From the NCBI GenBank assembly GCA_965222765.1, contig CBDCVG010000053.1:13294-77293 (forward strand): DNA of 64,000 bases, written 5' to 3'. Positions 33,460 to 43,500 of this stretch are shown one piece after another; positions within the stretch are counted from its first letter, which is position 1; each line of letters begins with the position of its first letter. The DNA is from Caldora sp965222765. GTDB taxonomy: Bacteria > Cyanobacteriota > Cyanobacteriia > Cyanobacteriales > Coleofasciculaceae. The notes below the pieces were generated by a model. It was not told the DNA's origin and did no database searches. It was given only the letters and a program-made list of their open reading frames with translations. Position numbers and translations under genes: made by a program.

Positions 33460-35727
33460 ATGGAACCGCTTGACCGCGATTTTCTGACTCAACTGGCTCG
33501 TGAGTATGATTTGTCTCCCGAACAGGAAGAAGCTTTTGTTGCAAGGTTCAGTAGTAAGGAGAACGACTTATCCATAGCTGAGTCTCTCCACATTTCTGCT
33601 AACGCTTTCCGTACTCGGATGAGCGGAGTCTATAAAAAGTTCAGCATCGGGGGTCGAGGGCCTGGCAAAAGTCGTCGGTTGCATGACTTGCTTATCCAAA
33701 AGTATCGGCCATCTCATCCAGTTCCTGATACTGGTAGTGATGAGTTAGATATTGATGCTTTGGTGCAAGATGTACGGCAGAAAATTCAATCCAGCATTCA
33801 AAAGCAGTGCGGCAAAATGAAAGTGCTGGACATGACTCAGCCTATTGGATTGAAAGACATTTACACTAATGTCAATATCCTAGAAAAAATTACTGGGCGC
33901 AGGCGGTTAGCTCTGAATGAACTCTCACAGGGTTTTGATCTGAGCTCAGAAGATTTTTACCGTCGTGGGTTTGGTCAAATTACCGAAAAACGAGTAGTAG
34001 GATTAGAAGCAGTCAAACGATATGATAAGCTGCTGGTGCTAGGAAAACCTGGAGCTGGCAAGACTACTTTTCTCAAATATTTAGCTATCCAGTGTGCCAA
34101 CTCTAAAGTTCTCAGAGAGCGAGTTCCCATCTTTATTACCCTCAAGCAATTTGCCGAAACTCAAAACCAGCCTGCATTAATAACCTACATCAAGCAAATT
34201 CTCACAGATTGTGGCGTTACCGAAGCTCAAGCCATGGAGATCATTAATCAAGGCAAAGGATTAATCTTACTCGATGGCTTAGATGAGGTGAAGGAAGAAG
34301 ATAGCGATCGCATTTTAAATCAGATTCAACAGTTTACCGAGCAGTATCACGCCAATTCCTTTGTTCTAACTTGTCGGATTGCCGCAAGGGAATACACGTT
34401 TGAGAAGTTTACAGAAGTAGAGGTGGCTGATTTTGATGATCAGCAGATTCAGACTTTTGTCAGCAAGTGGTTTCAAGCCAAAGCATCGGATTTAGCTGAC
34501 TACTTTATAGAGCAGCTAGAAGGAAATGAGCCGATTAAGGAGCTTGCAACTAATCCTCTACTGCTGACATTACTGTGTATTGAGTTTGAAGATTCAGGAG
34601 AATTTGCCGCTAACCGTTCTGAGTTGTACAGTCGCGCTATCCATACACTGTTAAGAAAGTGGGATGCTAAGCGGCGGATTAAGCGAGAGCAGGTTTATAA
34701 AAAGTTGTCAGTGCAGCGCAAGGAAGATTTACTCAGTGAAGTCGCCTTCGTTACCTTTAAGGGCGGGGACTACTTTTTCAAACAAAGGGATGTTGAGCAA
34801 TATATCGCTGACTATATTCGTAACTTACCTGATGCAAAAACTGACCCAGAAGCGTTGCTGTTAGATAGTGAGGCGGTGCTGAAGTCGATTGAAGCGCAGC
34901 ATGGCTTGTTAGTGGAAAGAGCTAGGGGAATTTATTCCTTCTCTCATTTGACTTTTCAAGAATACTTTACAGCTCGGGAAATTATCGCCAAAGCAGACTT
35001 GGAGGAGTTAGCTAATTGTATTACTGAAAAACGCTGGCGTGAAGTGTTTTTGCTAATGCCTGGTATGATGCGAGATGCTAGTACACTGATGCAACTGATG
35101 AAACAGAAGATTGATTGGTTGGTTGCTAGTGATGAAAAGATTCAGCAGTTTTTGAGCTGGGTTAATCAAAAGTCTGGCTCTGTTGATGTTCCGTACAAAC
35201 CAGCAGCCGTTAGAGCTTTTTACCTCGACCTCTCCCTCTCCCGAGCCCTCGACCTCTCCCTCTCCCGAGCCCTCTACCTCGACCGAGCCCTCTCCCGAGC
35301 CCTCGACCTCTACCTCGACCGAGCCCTCTACCTCGACCTCGACCTCTCCCTCTCCCGAGCCCTCTACCTCGACCGAGCCCTCTCCCTCGACCGAGCCCTC
35401 GACAGCTCAGAAATTCTTGCACTAGAGCTAAAACATTTATTCCAACAACTTAAAGACCAACTCCCCAACCCAAAAGAAGATCAAGAGCAATTCAGGCAAT
35501 GGTGGGAAGTTAATGGTAAAGATTGGACTGAGCAGTTAAGAGCTGTGATGATTGAGCATCGTAATATTGGTCATGATTGGCAGTTTAACGAACAGCAGCA
35601 GGAACTATTGAAGCAGTATCACGATGCCAATAAATTGCTAGTGAATTGCCTCAATAGTGATTGTTACGTGAGCCAAGAGGTGCGACAGGAGATAGAGGAT
35701 ACTTTGTTGTTGCCTACGGCTGATTAG
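33460..35727 (+). CDS. HTH-NACHT STAND NTPase with tandem-repeat segment
   Basis: 755 residues. Residues 1-85: helix-turn-helix module (LSIAESLHISANAFRTR, VYKKFSIGGRGPGKS) shared with the remnant at 914. Residues about 185-480: NACHT ATPase with P-loop GKPGAGKTT at 195-203, LILLDGLDEV (Walker B) at 268-277, CRIAAREYTFEKFTEVEVAD and NPLLLTLLCIEF. SFSHLTFQEYFTARE near 490 is the NACHT winged-helix end. Residues 588-648 are low-complexity LSRALDL/LDRAL units. The C-terminal 105 residues are helical (YVSQEVRQEIEDTLLL). NACHT proteins of this kind act in bacterial antiphage signalling; no effector domain is evident. Confidence 0.88.
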   Translation: MEPLDRDFLTQLAREYDLSPEQEEAFVARFSSKENDLSIAESLHISANAFRTRMSGVYKKFSIGGRGPGKSRRLHDLLIQKYRPSHPVPDTGSDELDIDALVQDVRQKIQSSIQKQCGKMKVLDMTQPIGLKDIYTNVNILEKITGRRRLALNELSQGFDLSSEDFYRRGFGQITEKRVVGLEAVKRYDKLLVLGKPGAGKTTFLKYLAIQCANSKVLRERVPIFITLKQFAETQNQPALITYIKQILTDCGVTEAQAMEIINQGKGLILLDGLDEVKEEDSDRILNQIQQFTEQYHANSFVLTCRIAAREYTFEKFTEVEVADFDDQQIQTFVSKWFQAKASDLADYFIEQLEGNEPIKELATNPLLLTLLCIEFEDSGEFAANRSELYSRAIHTLLRKWDAKRRIKREQVYKKLSVQRKEDLLSEVAFVTFKGGDYFFKQRDVEQYIADYIRNLPDAKTDPEALLLDSEAVLKSIEAQHGLLVERARGIYSFSHLTFQEYFTAREIIAKADLEELANCITEKRWREVFLLMPGMMRDASTLMQLMKQKIDWLVASDEKIQQFLSWVNQKSGSVDVPYKPAAVRAFYLDLSLSRALDLSLSRALYLDRALSRALDLYLDRALYLDLDLSLSRALYLDRALSLDRALDSSEILALELKHLFQQLKDQLPNPKEDQEQFRQWWEVNGKDWTEQLRAVMIEHRNIGHDWQFNEQQQELLKQYHDANKLLVNCLNSDCYVSQEVRQEIEDTLLLPTAD
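35221..35403 (+). repeat. GC-rich coding tandem repeat inside the NACHT gene
   Basis: 183 bp of imperfect units such as CTCTCCCGAGCCCTCGAC and CTCTACCTCGACCGAGCC. They use almost only six codons (CTC, GAC, TCC, CGA, GCC, TAC), unlike the AT-rich codons on both sides. It encodes alternating LSRAL, LDRAL and LDLSL. All six frames are nearly stop-free. Comparable Arg/Asp/Ala/Leu repeats occur in other cyanobacterial NACHT proteins. Confidence 0.85.
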
Positions 35728-35738
35728 AATTTAGAATT

Positions 35739-35852
35739 TAGGACTTATACACTCAAGTGTCATGCTGAGGTGATAGTGAAGCATCTGGGCCGTCTGGAGA
35801 TCCTTCGCTACCGCTCAGGATGACATAATTCTGTGATAGTGCGTAAGTCCTA
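35739..35852. repeat. MITE family 1 copy E (inverted)
   Basis: From TAGGACTTATACACTC to GTGCGTAAGTCCTA, in the opposite orientation to copies A and D. It starts 12 bp after the NACHT stop and is preceded by two AATTTAG heptamers. Confidence 0.8.
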
Positions 35853-36396
35853 GATTTTTGAGCAGATTGAGTCATCTTTAGATGACTTGAGCTATTAGCA
35901 AGGAACCTTAAGTTCCTTGTGGGGCAAGGATTTCATCTTAAGTTGACACGAATGGTATGCAATACGCCCCTACGGGGTAACAATTTACCAGGAATAAGGA
36001 ATTTGCGATCGCGTCCGTTAAAGGCTGAGATCTTGCACCATTCTCGATAACCCACTGTTGGCGAATCGATCGATGTGGGGTCTGACCCCTCCCCAAACCG
36101 CTCCCCTGCGAGGAGAGGGGCTTTCTGACCCCTTTCCCGCTTTCCTCCCTTGTCTCATGTTCACCGAAATATTAAAAACCTACCCTTGTGAGCTTTCTGA
36201 CTCCCCCTTCCCTTGCAGGGAAGGGGGCTGGGGGGTTAGGTTAAGGAATGAGGGACAAAGCAAGAAAAGTCTTATCAATTTCTAAAATTCTTGCACCGCA
36301 GAGATTGTAGAATTTATTTTCGGTAAATTTACTACACTTAATCTATCAGAGGCATTTTTTTCTAAATTCTAAATTCTAAATTCTAAATTCTGCCTT
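35853..36396. other. 544-bp gene-free region
   Basis: No supported gene. It contains TAGATGACTTGAG and an AAGGAACCTTAAGTTCCTT palindrome (near 35900-35918), two C/G-rich repeat blocks (36086-36150, and a hairpin CCCCCTTCCC / GGGAAGGGGG at 36203-36227), and a TAAATTC heptamer run (36357-36391) ending at the next gene. Confidence 0.5.
36357..36391. repeat. heptanucleotide tandem repeat TAAATTC
   Basis: About four copies of CTAAATT end 6 bp before the ATG of the zinc-ribbon gene, so the repeat replaces the usual ribosome binding site region. Confidence 0.8.
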
Positions 36397-36771
36397 ATGC
36401 CCAATTGTCCCCGCTGTCATCAATCCATTAATAGCAATGCGATCGCTTGTCCTCATTGTGGTATGACTTTTAAAGCTTATGGTCATCCGGGTATTACGTT
36501 GCACCGGACAATGGGAGAGGAGTATTTGTGCGACAGTTGTACCTATCATACTGATGATAGCTGTAACTTTCCCCAACGTCCCCATGCTAAGGAATGTACC
36601 CTTTACGATGATATTTCGCGATCGCAGTTGGAAGCCCAGCAGATTTATACTCCTCGTTACAGCTTAATTCAATCACTCAAGCTTTGGTGTCAAAGAAACC
36701 CTACTTTGCTCGGTTTACTAGTATTAGTAACTGTAAGTTTTCTACTGGCTTTTGTGGCAACATCTAATTAA
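36397..36771 (+). CDS. zinc-ribbon membrane-anchored protein
   Basis: 124 residues. The N-terminal zinc ribbon is CPRCHQSINSNAIACPHCG (two CxxC knuckles). A second Cys cluster follows (YLCDSCTYHTDDSCNF, then HAKECTLYDD). A C-terminal membrane span (LLGLLVLVTVSFLLAFVAT, about 103-121) ends the protein. This is a tail-anchored layout with the ribbons in the cytoplasm. The family is widespread in cyanobacteria; its function is unknown. Confidence 0.75.
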   Translation: MPNCPRCHQSINSNAIACPHCGMTFKAYGHPGITLHRTMGEEYLCDSCTYHTDDSCNFPQRPHAKECTLYDDISRSQLEAQQIYTPRYSLIQSLKLWCQRNPTLLGLLVLVTVSFLLAFVATSN

Positions 36772-36991
36772 AAATTGAGGTTTGTTATTTACTCATTACT
36801 CTCGAGAAACACGCTAATAGCTAATGGCTAATGCCTAATCTCTGAAATTATCACCGAGTCTCTGAGTCAGACAATAGGGAAGAGAATTGTTTTTTCCATT
36901 CAATTGGGGGCGCAGGGCGCTTCTCAGGAGCTCTCAATAAACTAGCCTGAAGTTTGGTTTACCTTAACAAGTGTAAAGCCAAGGTGATAGG

Positions 36992-37029
36992 TGCTTGTTG
37001 GGTTGCGCTTCGCTTCACCCAACCTACAA
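36992..37029. repeat. half REP palindrome near the toxin-antitoxin pair
   Basis: GCTTGTTGGGTTGCGCTTCG then CTTCACCCAACCTACAAG matches the right half of the REP units around 37674-38785. Confidence 0.65.
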
Positions 37030-37044
37030 GAGAAAGCGATCGCA

Positions 37045-37377
37045 CTACGATATCTGCGATCGCACTTCAATCACCTCCCCTGAAGCAATAATGCTTAGCA
37101 CACTTCGAGCTTCTAGCATCAATGGAACCAGATCAGGAAGTCGATTGCTGGGTGCTACGAGAACAACAACTGCAACTCCGGCTTGTTGCAAGTTTTGCTG
37201 ATGCTGCAAATTTTGATCTGTAGTCAGCAAAATAGTAAAACCCTCTTGAGCCATCAGTTGTAGCAATTCGCCATTCTTCTTCCCCGCCCACCCCATTTCC
37301 ACAACTGTCCGCGTCTCATAATCAGCAAGTTCGCGTTTTAGAGGTTTTGGAACACACTCATCAAGCAGGATTCGCAT
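37045..37377 (-). CDS. DUF5615 PIN-like toxin
   Basis: 110 residues. MRILLDECVPKPLKREL and TTDQNLQHQQNL are the acidic motifs of the DUF5615 (Mut7-C/PIN-like) family, taken to be RNases and usually paired with DUF433 proteins. The start overlaps the end of the upstream DUF433 gene by 17 bp, showing translational coupling. WAGKKNGELLQLMAQEGFT is the conserved middle. Toxicity is inferred from the family pairing. Confidence 0.85.
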   Translation of the reverse strand: MRILLDECVPKPLKRELADYETRTVVEMGWAGKKNGELLQLMAQEGFTILLTTDQNLQHQQNLQQAGVAVVVLVAPSNRLPDLVPLMLEARSVLSIIASGEVIEVRSQIS

Positions 37378-37585
37378 AGGCAGTCAACATTTCTTTTGCT
37401 AATTCGAGGGCTGCAATTGCTTGCTCATGACTGACACTAGGAAAATGGTCTAAAAAATCATCTAGTGAATCACCTGCTTCGAGATAATCAAGTAAATTTT
37501 TCATTGGCACTCGTGTACCCATGAAAACCGGAGTTCCTCCTAAAATATCGGGATCACTATGAATAACACACGATGTAGATATCAT
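37361..37585 (-). CDS. DUF433 antitoxin
   Basis: 74 residues. IHSDPDILGGTPVFMGTRVP and LLDYLEAGDSLDDFLDHFP are diagnostic of DUF433, a small winged-helix-like family. It is the first gene of a two-gene operon with DUF5615 (17-bp overlap), the normal antitoxin-first order, and probably represses its own promoter upstream of 37585. Confidence 0.88.
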   Translation of the reverse strand: MISTSCVIHSDPDILGGTPVFMGTRVPMKNLLDYLEAGDSLDDFLDHFPSVSHEQAIAALELAKEMLTAYANPA

Positions 37586-37673
37586 AATAGTCTGTTTTCC
37601 ACAATGCTAGTACTTGTATCTTATTATGGTAATTTGTCGCAAACACCCCCTTACTGCGATCGCACTAACCCCA

Positions 37674-38785
37674 AAAGTAGGTTGGGTGGAGCGTTTTTAC
37701 GGTTTCAGGCGATAATTTTTGGAAGCGACGAACGAGCGAAACCCAACGTGATCGGTGATTGTTGGGTTGCGCTTTGCTCCACCCAACCTACAAGATTTCC
37801 AAAAAATCAACTCCAAAAGTAGGTTGGGTGTAGCGTTTTTATGGTTTCAAGCGATAATTTTAGGAAGTAATGAACAAGCGAAAGCGATCGCACTGGAAAT
37901 AACAATATTATTAAAAAAGCACAACGAAAAAATGATTATGCAATATCGTCGGGCTAAAACTCCAGGAGCAACCTATTTTTTTACAGTTATTACCTATAAC
38001 CGTAACCGAATTTTGTGTATTTTGGAAAATGTGGATTTACTCCGAAAGTCGTTTTGGCAGGTGATGCAAGAATATCCCTTTAAGATTGATGCATTTGTTC
38101 TGTTGCCAGAACATCTTCATTGTATTTGGACATTACCAGAAGATGATGCAAATTTCTCGAATCGTTGGCGATTGGTTAAAAATTATTTTAGTCGGCAATG
38201 TCAGGAACAATATCAAGGGAAGGTTTCAATTTCCCGTCACCGCAAAGGAGAGAAGGGGATTTGGCAAAGGCGGTTTTGGGAGCATCAAATTCGCGATGAT
38301 CGAGATTTTGCCCAACATGTAGATTACATCCATTATAATCCAGTCCATCATCAGTTAGTGAAAGCACCAAAGGATTGGCAATATTCCAGCTTTCATCGGT
38401 ATGTTAGGGATGATGTTTATCCCATTGATTGGGGATCAGAGCCAGTACAATTTGAGCCTGATATTGGTATGGAGTAACAAGTAATAATCAAGCAAAATAA
38501 TGCTCCAAAAAATCAACCCCAAAAGTAGGTTGGGTGTAGCGTTCTTACGATTTGAAACGATAATTTTGGAAGTGCTCGACAAGCGAAACCCAACGTTACA
38601 GGTGCTTGTTGGGTTCCACTTCGCTTCACCCAACCTACAAGATTTCCAAAAAATCAACTCCAAAAGTAGGTTGGGTGGAGCGTTTTTGCGGTTTCAATCG
38701 ATAATTTTGGGAAGTGACGAACAAGCGAAACCCAACGTGATAGGTGATTGTTGGGTTGCGCTTCGCTTCACCCAACCTACAAGAG
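37674..38785 (+). mobile_element. RAYT gene surrounded by REP palindromes (REPtron-like)
   Basis: Paired palindromic units surround the transposase at 37932: 37674-37797, a left half at 37814-37892, then 38515-38645 and 38660-38785. Each full unit has GTAGGTTGGGTG(G/T)AGCG, a TTTCAA/GGCGATAATTTT middle, AACCCAACGT, then TTGTTGGGTTGCGCTT and CACCCAACCTACAAG. This is the REP/BIME layout mobilised by RAYTs in other bacteria. Confidence 0.75.
37932..38477 (+). CDS. REP-associated tyrosine transposase (RAYT, Y1_Tnp)
   Basis: 181 residues from ATG 37932 (another ATG two codons later). The HUH pair is in VLLPEHLHCIWTLP, the catalytic Tyr lies in HVDYIHYNPVHH, and YRRAKTPGATYFFTVITYNR is the family's N-terminus. 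RAYTs are single-strand transposases that act on REP hairpins. The gene appears intact (WQRRFWEHQIRDDRDF, YSSFHRYV). Regulation may depend on the left REP half and HIP1 site just upstream. Confidence 0.88.
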   Translation: MIMQYRRAKTPGATYFFTVITYNRNRILCILENVDLLRKSFWQVMQEYPFKIDAFVLLPEHLHCIWTLPEDDANFSNRWRLVKNYFSRQCQEQYQGKVSISRHRKGEKGIWQRRFWEHQIRDDRDFAQHVDYIHYNPVHHQLVKAPKDWQYSSFHRYVRDDVYPIDWGSEPVQFEPDIGME

Positions 38786-38922
38786 AAAGCGATCGCACTA
38801 TCTGCTTTATCTGTTCTAGGAAACACAATGAGTCTGGATGGGTTGGGCAAAATTTGATGCGTCACTAACAAAATTTAATGTAATTTCCTGTATCAGTATT
38901 ATAACCTTCTGCTTTCTACCAC

Positions 38923-40506
38923 TTACCGTACCTTTTTCAAACTATCAACCTTCTCTGAGAATAAATCAGTGAAAATATTGATCACTCTGCGATCGCGTAT
39001 TTTAATATTTACACTTACTGACATGCCAGACTGGAGTTTAACATCCCGCGTTTCATTAATTTTGATGCTCTGTTGATCCAATTTAATTTTGGCGGGGAAA
39101 CTATAATAAGGACGATTTTCATCCGGTGCTGGTGGTAAGACATCAGAACCAATCCAAATCAACTCTCCTTTGATATCACCAAATTCACTAAAAGGAAATG
39201 AGTCAATTCTCACATCTACTTCCATCTTTTCCTCTTTTTTGACATCAACAAAGCCAATATCCTTATTGGTGATAAATACTTTGGCAATTAAGTCATCTCC
39301 AGGGACAATTTTGAGAATTGGTTCCGGTGAGTTGCTATTGGCAACATATCCCTTACTTGCTTGTAAGTCAAAGATAACACCGTCTACTGGAGCTTTAATT
39401 TTTTGATAACCCAAAGTCAGCTCAGCTTGTTTCAACTGGCTATCAATTTCTGCAATCCTTTTCTCATTTTCGACAATGGTTTTGTTCAATTGGCTGACAA
39501 TGTCATTGAATTGTACATCAATAGAATCCATTTCTTTGTCATTAACAGCGATCAAATCCGTTAAGTCTTTTTGAGAGACAGCTTTAGTATTCTCTAATTG
39601 TTTTTCTGCTTGAGCAATATCTAAATCGAGGCGTACTTCTTCCTGTTCCAATTGCTCTACTTCGGAGCGGCGTGTTCCTACCTCACTTTCTTGTCTGCGA
39701 TATTGAATTTCCGGTACTGCTCCCTGTTCCCAAATCGGTTTAATCTGATCTAGTATTTTTTGCTCAGTGTCTAACCTATTCTGAGAGTTTTCCAGTTGAA
39801 CTTGGTTCTGCTGTTGCCGTTTTTTTAGCTGTTCAATTTCCGATTCAGCTGCAGCTACACGAGAGTCAAGTTCCCTTCTAGCATATCGCAAACGTTCTCT
39901 TTGTTGAGCATTGAAGTTAGTCCCTGTAAAATCACCATTGAGTTGAGAGCGATAGAGCTCGTTTTCAGCTTCCAGAGCTTCTTTTCTTTTGATGATGGCA
40001 GGGAGTTGTGAGGCAAGTTGGATCAGTTCCTGCTTATTAGTGTTGGTTGGTGGTGAGGGTGGGGAACTGGGATTATCGATCGCGGCGCGATAAAATTGGT
40101 TTTCTTGTACTAACTTGGAACGAATTTTCTTCAGGGAGGTTAGTTGCGCCTCTGTGGCAGTAGGCTCCAGTTTCAGGAGTACTTGTCCTTGATCAACTCG
40201 CTCCCCGTCTTCAATTTTGACTTCTGTAACTACCCCACTAACCGGGACTTGCACTTCCTGTACAGCACCTTGGGGTTCAAGTTTACCTTGAGCTGGAACT
40301 GCTTCTTCAATTTTGGCAAAGTAGGCCCAAGTAACTCCAAAGGTAGTTACCCCTACAATAGTCCACAGGATAGCTCTTGACCAGCTGCGAGATTGTTTAA
40401 GAATAACACCTTGGTCGAATCTTTCCTTACCATTGCTTTGAGCCTGGGGAGCAGCATCTTTAGCAGTAGTAGCTATATTTGATTTTGAACCATTATTTGA
40501 GTTCAT
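38923..40506 (-). CDS. HlyD-type membrane fusion protein
   Basis: The adaptor of a type I secretion system, bridging the inner-membrane ABC exporter and an outer-membrane TolC-type channel. The start MNSNNGSKSN at 40506 is chosen; a longer frame to 40575 begins in repeats. One membrane span (AILWTIVGVTTFGVTWAYF, near residue 40), a biotinyl-lipoyl half (VPVSGVVTEVKIEDGERV), a long coiled coil (about 115-330, with LKKRQQQNQVQLENSQNRL), the second lipoyl half (YQKIKAPVDGVIFDLQ) and a C-terminal beta domain. It follows the ABC gene by 76 bp, same strand. Confidence 0.9.
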   Translation of the reverse strand: MNSNNGSKSNIATTAKDAAPQAQSNGKERFDQGVILKQSRSWSRAILWTIVGVTTFGVTWAYFAKIEEAVPAQGKLEPQGAVQEVQVPVSGVVTEVKIEDGERVDQGQVLLKLEPTATEAQLTSLKKIRSKLVQENQFYRAAIDNPSSPPSPPTNTNKQELIQLASQLPAIIKRKEALEAENELYRSQLNGDFTGTNFNAQQRERLRYARRELDSRVAAAESEIEQLKKRQQQNQVQLENSQNRLDTEQKILDQIKPIWEQGAVPEIQYRRQESEVGTRRSEVEQLEQEEVRLDLDIAQAEKQLENTKAVSQKDLTDLIAVNDKEMDSIDVQFNDIVSQLNKTIVENEKRIAEIDSQLKQAELTLGYQKIKAPVDGVIFDLQASKGYVANSNSPEPILKIVPGDDLIAKVFITNKDIGFVDVKKEEKMEVDVRIDSFPFSEFGDIKGELIWIGSDVLPPAPDENRPYYSFPAKIKLDQQSIKINETRDVKLQSGMSVSVNIKIRDRRVINIFTDLFSEKVDSLKKVR

Positions 40507-40582
40507 AGTTAATAAATAATAAATTACAAATTTTGCATAACTAAGAGCAAACAAAAAATAACAAACAACAAACAACCAATAA

Positions 40583-43500
40583 CTAAACTTCAGAATCTTG
40601 TTGCTGATAAAGGCAATAGTAACTACCTTTTTGTGCCATTAATTCTTCATGAGTTCCCTGTTCTACGATCGCTCCTTTATCCATCATCAAAATGATATCG
40701 GCGTTGCGAATGGTGCTGAGGCGATGGGTAATAAATAAAACTGTTCGTCCTTTAAAGGTTTCGGCAAGATTTAAACTCACCTGCCGCTCTGTGTCATAAT
40801 CTAGGGCGCTGGTGGCTTCATCTAAAATTAGTAGTCGGGGTGATTGCAAAATCGTCCTAGCGATCGCAATCCTTTGCCGTTGTCCTCCAGATAGGGATGA
40901 ACCCCGCTCTCCTACACTAGAGTTGTAGCCGATAGGCAAGTCCATAATGAACTCATGAGCAACGGCAATCCTGGCAGCTTCAATGATTTCCTCCGTAGTG
41001 GCATCGGGATTAGTTAACCCAATATTTTCTTGTACTGTTCCTTCAAACAGGAGGGTATCCTGGGGAACAATACCAACCTGACGCCGCAGAGAGTAAAGTT
41101 CTACCTTATTAATATCGTAACCATCAATGATAATGCGACCAGAGTTGGGTTCATAAAGTCGTGCTAACAGTTTGGTGAGGGTACTTTTACCAGAACCACT
41201 TTGACCGACAATACCGACAAAAACCCCAGCAGGAAGCTCAAGGTTAATATTATTTAACTGCATTGGGCCACTGGGAGCAAAGCGAAAGGAGACATTTTCG
41301 TACTTCACTGCTCCTTGTACTGCCGGTAGGGGAATATTATCTCGTTCGGCTTCGGTGACTTCTTGTGGGGTATCCAGGATATCGCTGAGGCGTTCTAAGG
41401 ATAGAGCTGTTGCTTGGAAGTTTTGCCAAATTTGGGCTAATCGTAGTAAAGGTCCGGTAACATAGCCAGCAATAATGCGGAAGGCAATTAATTGTCCTAA
41501 GGTTAGCTCCCCTGCTAAAACTAGGTAGGCTCCTACCCAAAGTACGAGTAAGGCAGATAGTTTGTTTAAGAAATTGCTAGTAGAACTAGCTGCAGTGGAA
41601 GTCAAAACATTTCTGAAGCCTTCACTCACATAACGAGCATACCGTTCTTGCCATTTCCAGCGCGATCGCAATTCGATATTTTGAGCTTTAACTGTGGAAA
41701 TTCCTGATAATACTTCTACTAAGTAGGATTGGGTTTGAGCATTCTTTTGCGCTTTGGCACGTAGCTGTCGTCGCACAATAGGTGAAAAGATGACTGTCAG
41801 CAAGACAAACAAGGGAATTACTGCTAAAGTTACCAGCGTCAGCACCCAGCTGTAGATGAACATGACGACGATGTAGATTACAGAAAAGACTGCATCTAGC
41901 ACCACCGTTAAAGCTGTGCCTGTGAGAAACTGGCGGATATTTTCTAGCTCATTAATCCGGGTAGCTAATTCACCAACTGGTCGTTTCTCAAAATAACGCA
42001 GAGGTAGGCGAAACAAGTGATCGATAATTTCCGAACCCAGAGCCATATCAATGCGGTTGGTTGTATCCACGAATAAATAGGTACGCAAGCTGGTGAGAAT
42101 CGCCTCAAAGATGGCGACTACTACTAGGAAACCTCCCAAGACATGCAAGGTATCGGGAGAGTTTTGCACAATTACCTTGTCGATGATTACTTGAATCATC
42201 AAGGGATTCGCCAAACCAAACAGTTGCACAAAAAAGGAAGCAATTAAGACTTCTATTAAGACTCGGCGGTAGCGGATGAGGGAAGGGACAAACCAGCTTA
42301 AGCCAAACTTTTGTTGGGGAGTGTCTTTAGTAGGTTTTAGTAATAGTACAGGAATTTGCGGATCCGACTTTTCCTGGAAATCCTGAGGATCTAAGCGCTT
42401 GAGTCCCACATCGGGTACCGCTAGCAGTAATTCCCGTTCGTTGGCTTCGTAGAGAATAGCGATACCATCTTGCCAGTTGAGCAATGCTGGAGTTGGTAGA
42501 CGACTTGCTGCAGCAGCAGGGATATTTGCCAGTTGAGCACTCAATCCCATCAATTCTGAGATCGCACCACAATGCTGGAGGGATACACTACCAGTGCGGG
42601 AGTGTTGGTTGGTAATCACGCGGCGCACAATATCCCGGCGGAAAGGCATACCCCAATATTTACTGAGCATGTGGAAGCAAGCTAAAGGAGCTTCTATGGG
42701 GCCTCTGCCGCGAATGAAGGGATAAGTTCGGGGAGTTTGCTCGGAAGAATAGCTTGGTTCTCCTGCTTGGGGTTGCGGGGGAGCGTAGGGAATATCAATT
42801 GTCGGAGTGGTTTGATCCTGGGATGGAGAAAAAGGTGAAGTGGAATATTCAGCAACAGTATGCTCCCCATCTCCATCCTTCTCATCCCAAGGATCTGGAG
42901 TAATGTCTTGTGATAAGTCCTGAGGTAAAGCTTTCACTTCTGGCTCAGTAGCAGCTCTGCTCTTTTCCACCGCCTCAGGAATCAACTGAGCAGGAATCCC
43001 CACCAAGCGCGTTGAACCACGACCTTGAACTGCTAAATTGCTAACGGTTTCTGCTGTAAGATAGGAACCAACTGGAAAGTTGGCAGGTGCTCCTCCACTA
43101 ACAAACCAAGCACGATTGACATCCAGTTGACCCGACAGACGCTTACCAGCAGCCAAATTATAGATTAAGGCATTTGACCAAGCCTGAGCAGCGAGTTCTT
43201 TGAGGTCAACTTCCGCCTCAGCTCTGCGCTGGAGTTCTGCTGCTAACAAGTCAAACATTTCTACTAGGGAACAACGGGTGCGGAAGGCTTGTGCCAGGGT
43301 AGAATTGTTGAGCAGGTTGAGAAAATCTGCGGCATTGAAAGTAATACAAACTGATTCAATAGAAGCGATCGCAGTTTCACAAGGGACTTGCCTCACTAAA
43401 CTCACCCAGCCGATGATTTCTCCTGGTTGGAGCAGTTTTAGAGTAATTGGTGCTTGGCGATGGGGATTGTAACCCAACAGACGAGCTTGTCCTTCATAGA

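Noticed and set aside
35221..35403. Diversity-generating retroelement target
   Set aside because: No reverse transcriptase or template repeat is nearby, and the variation is by tandem units, not adenine-directed.
35183..35425. Open frame coding Pro/Ser/Thr-Glu repeats, and the opposite-strand Gly/Arg frame
   Set aside because: Both are shadows of the stop-free tandem repeat in the NACHT gene.
37559..37931. Coding frames upstream of the RAYT
   Set aside because: They lie within REP palindromes; the conserved RAYT protein begins at 37932.
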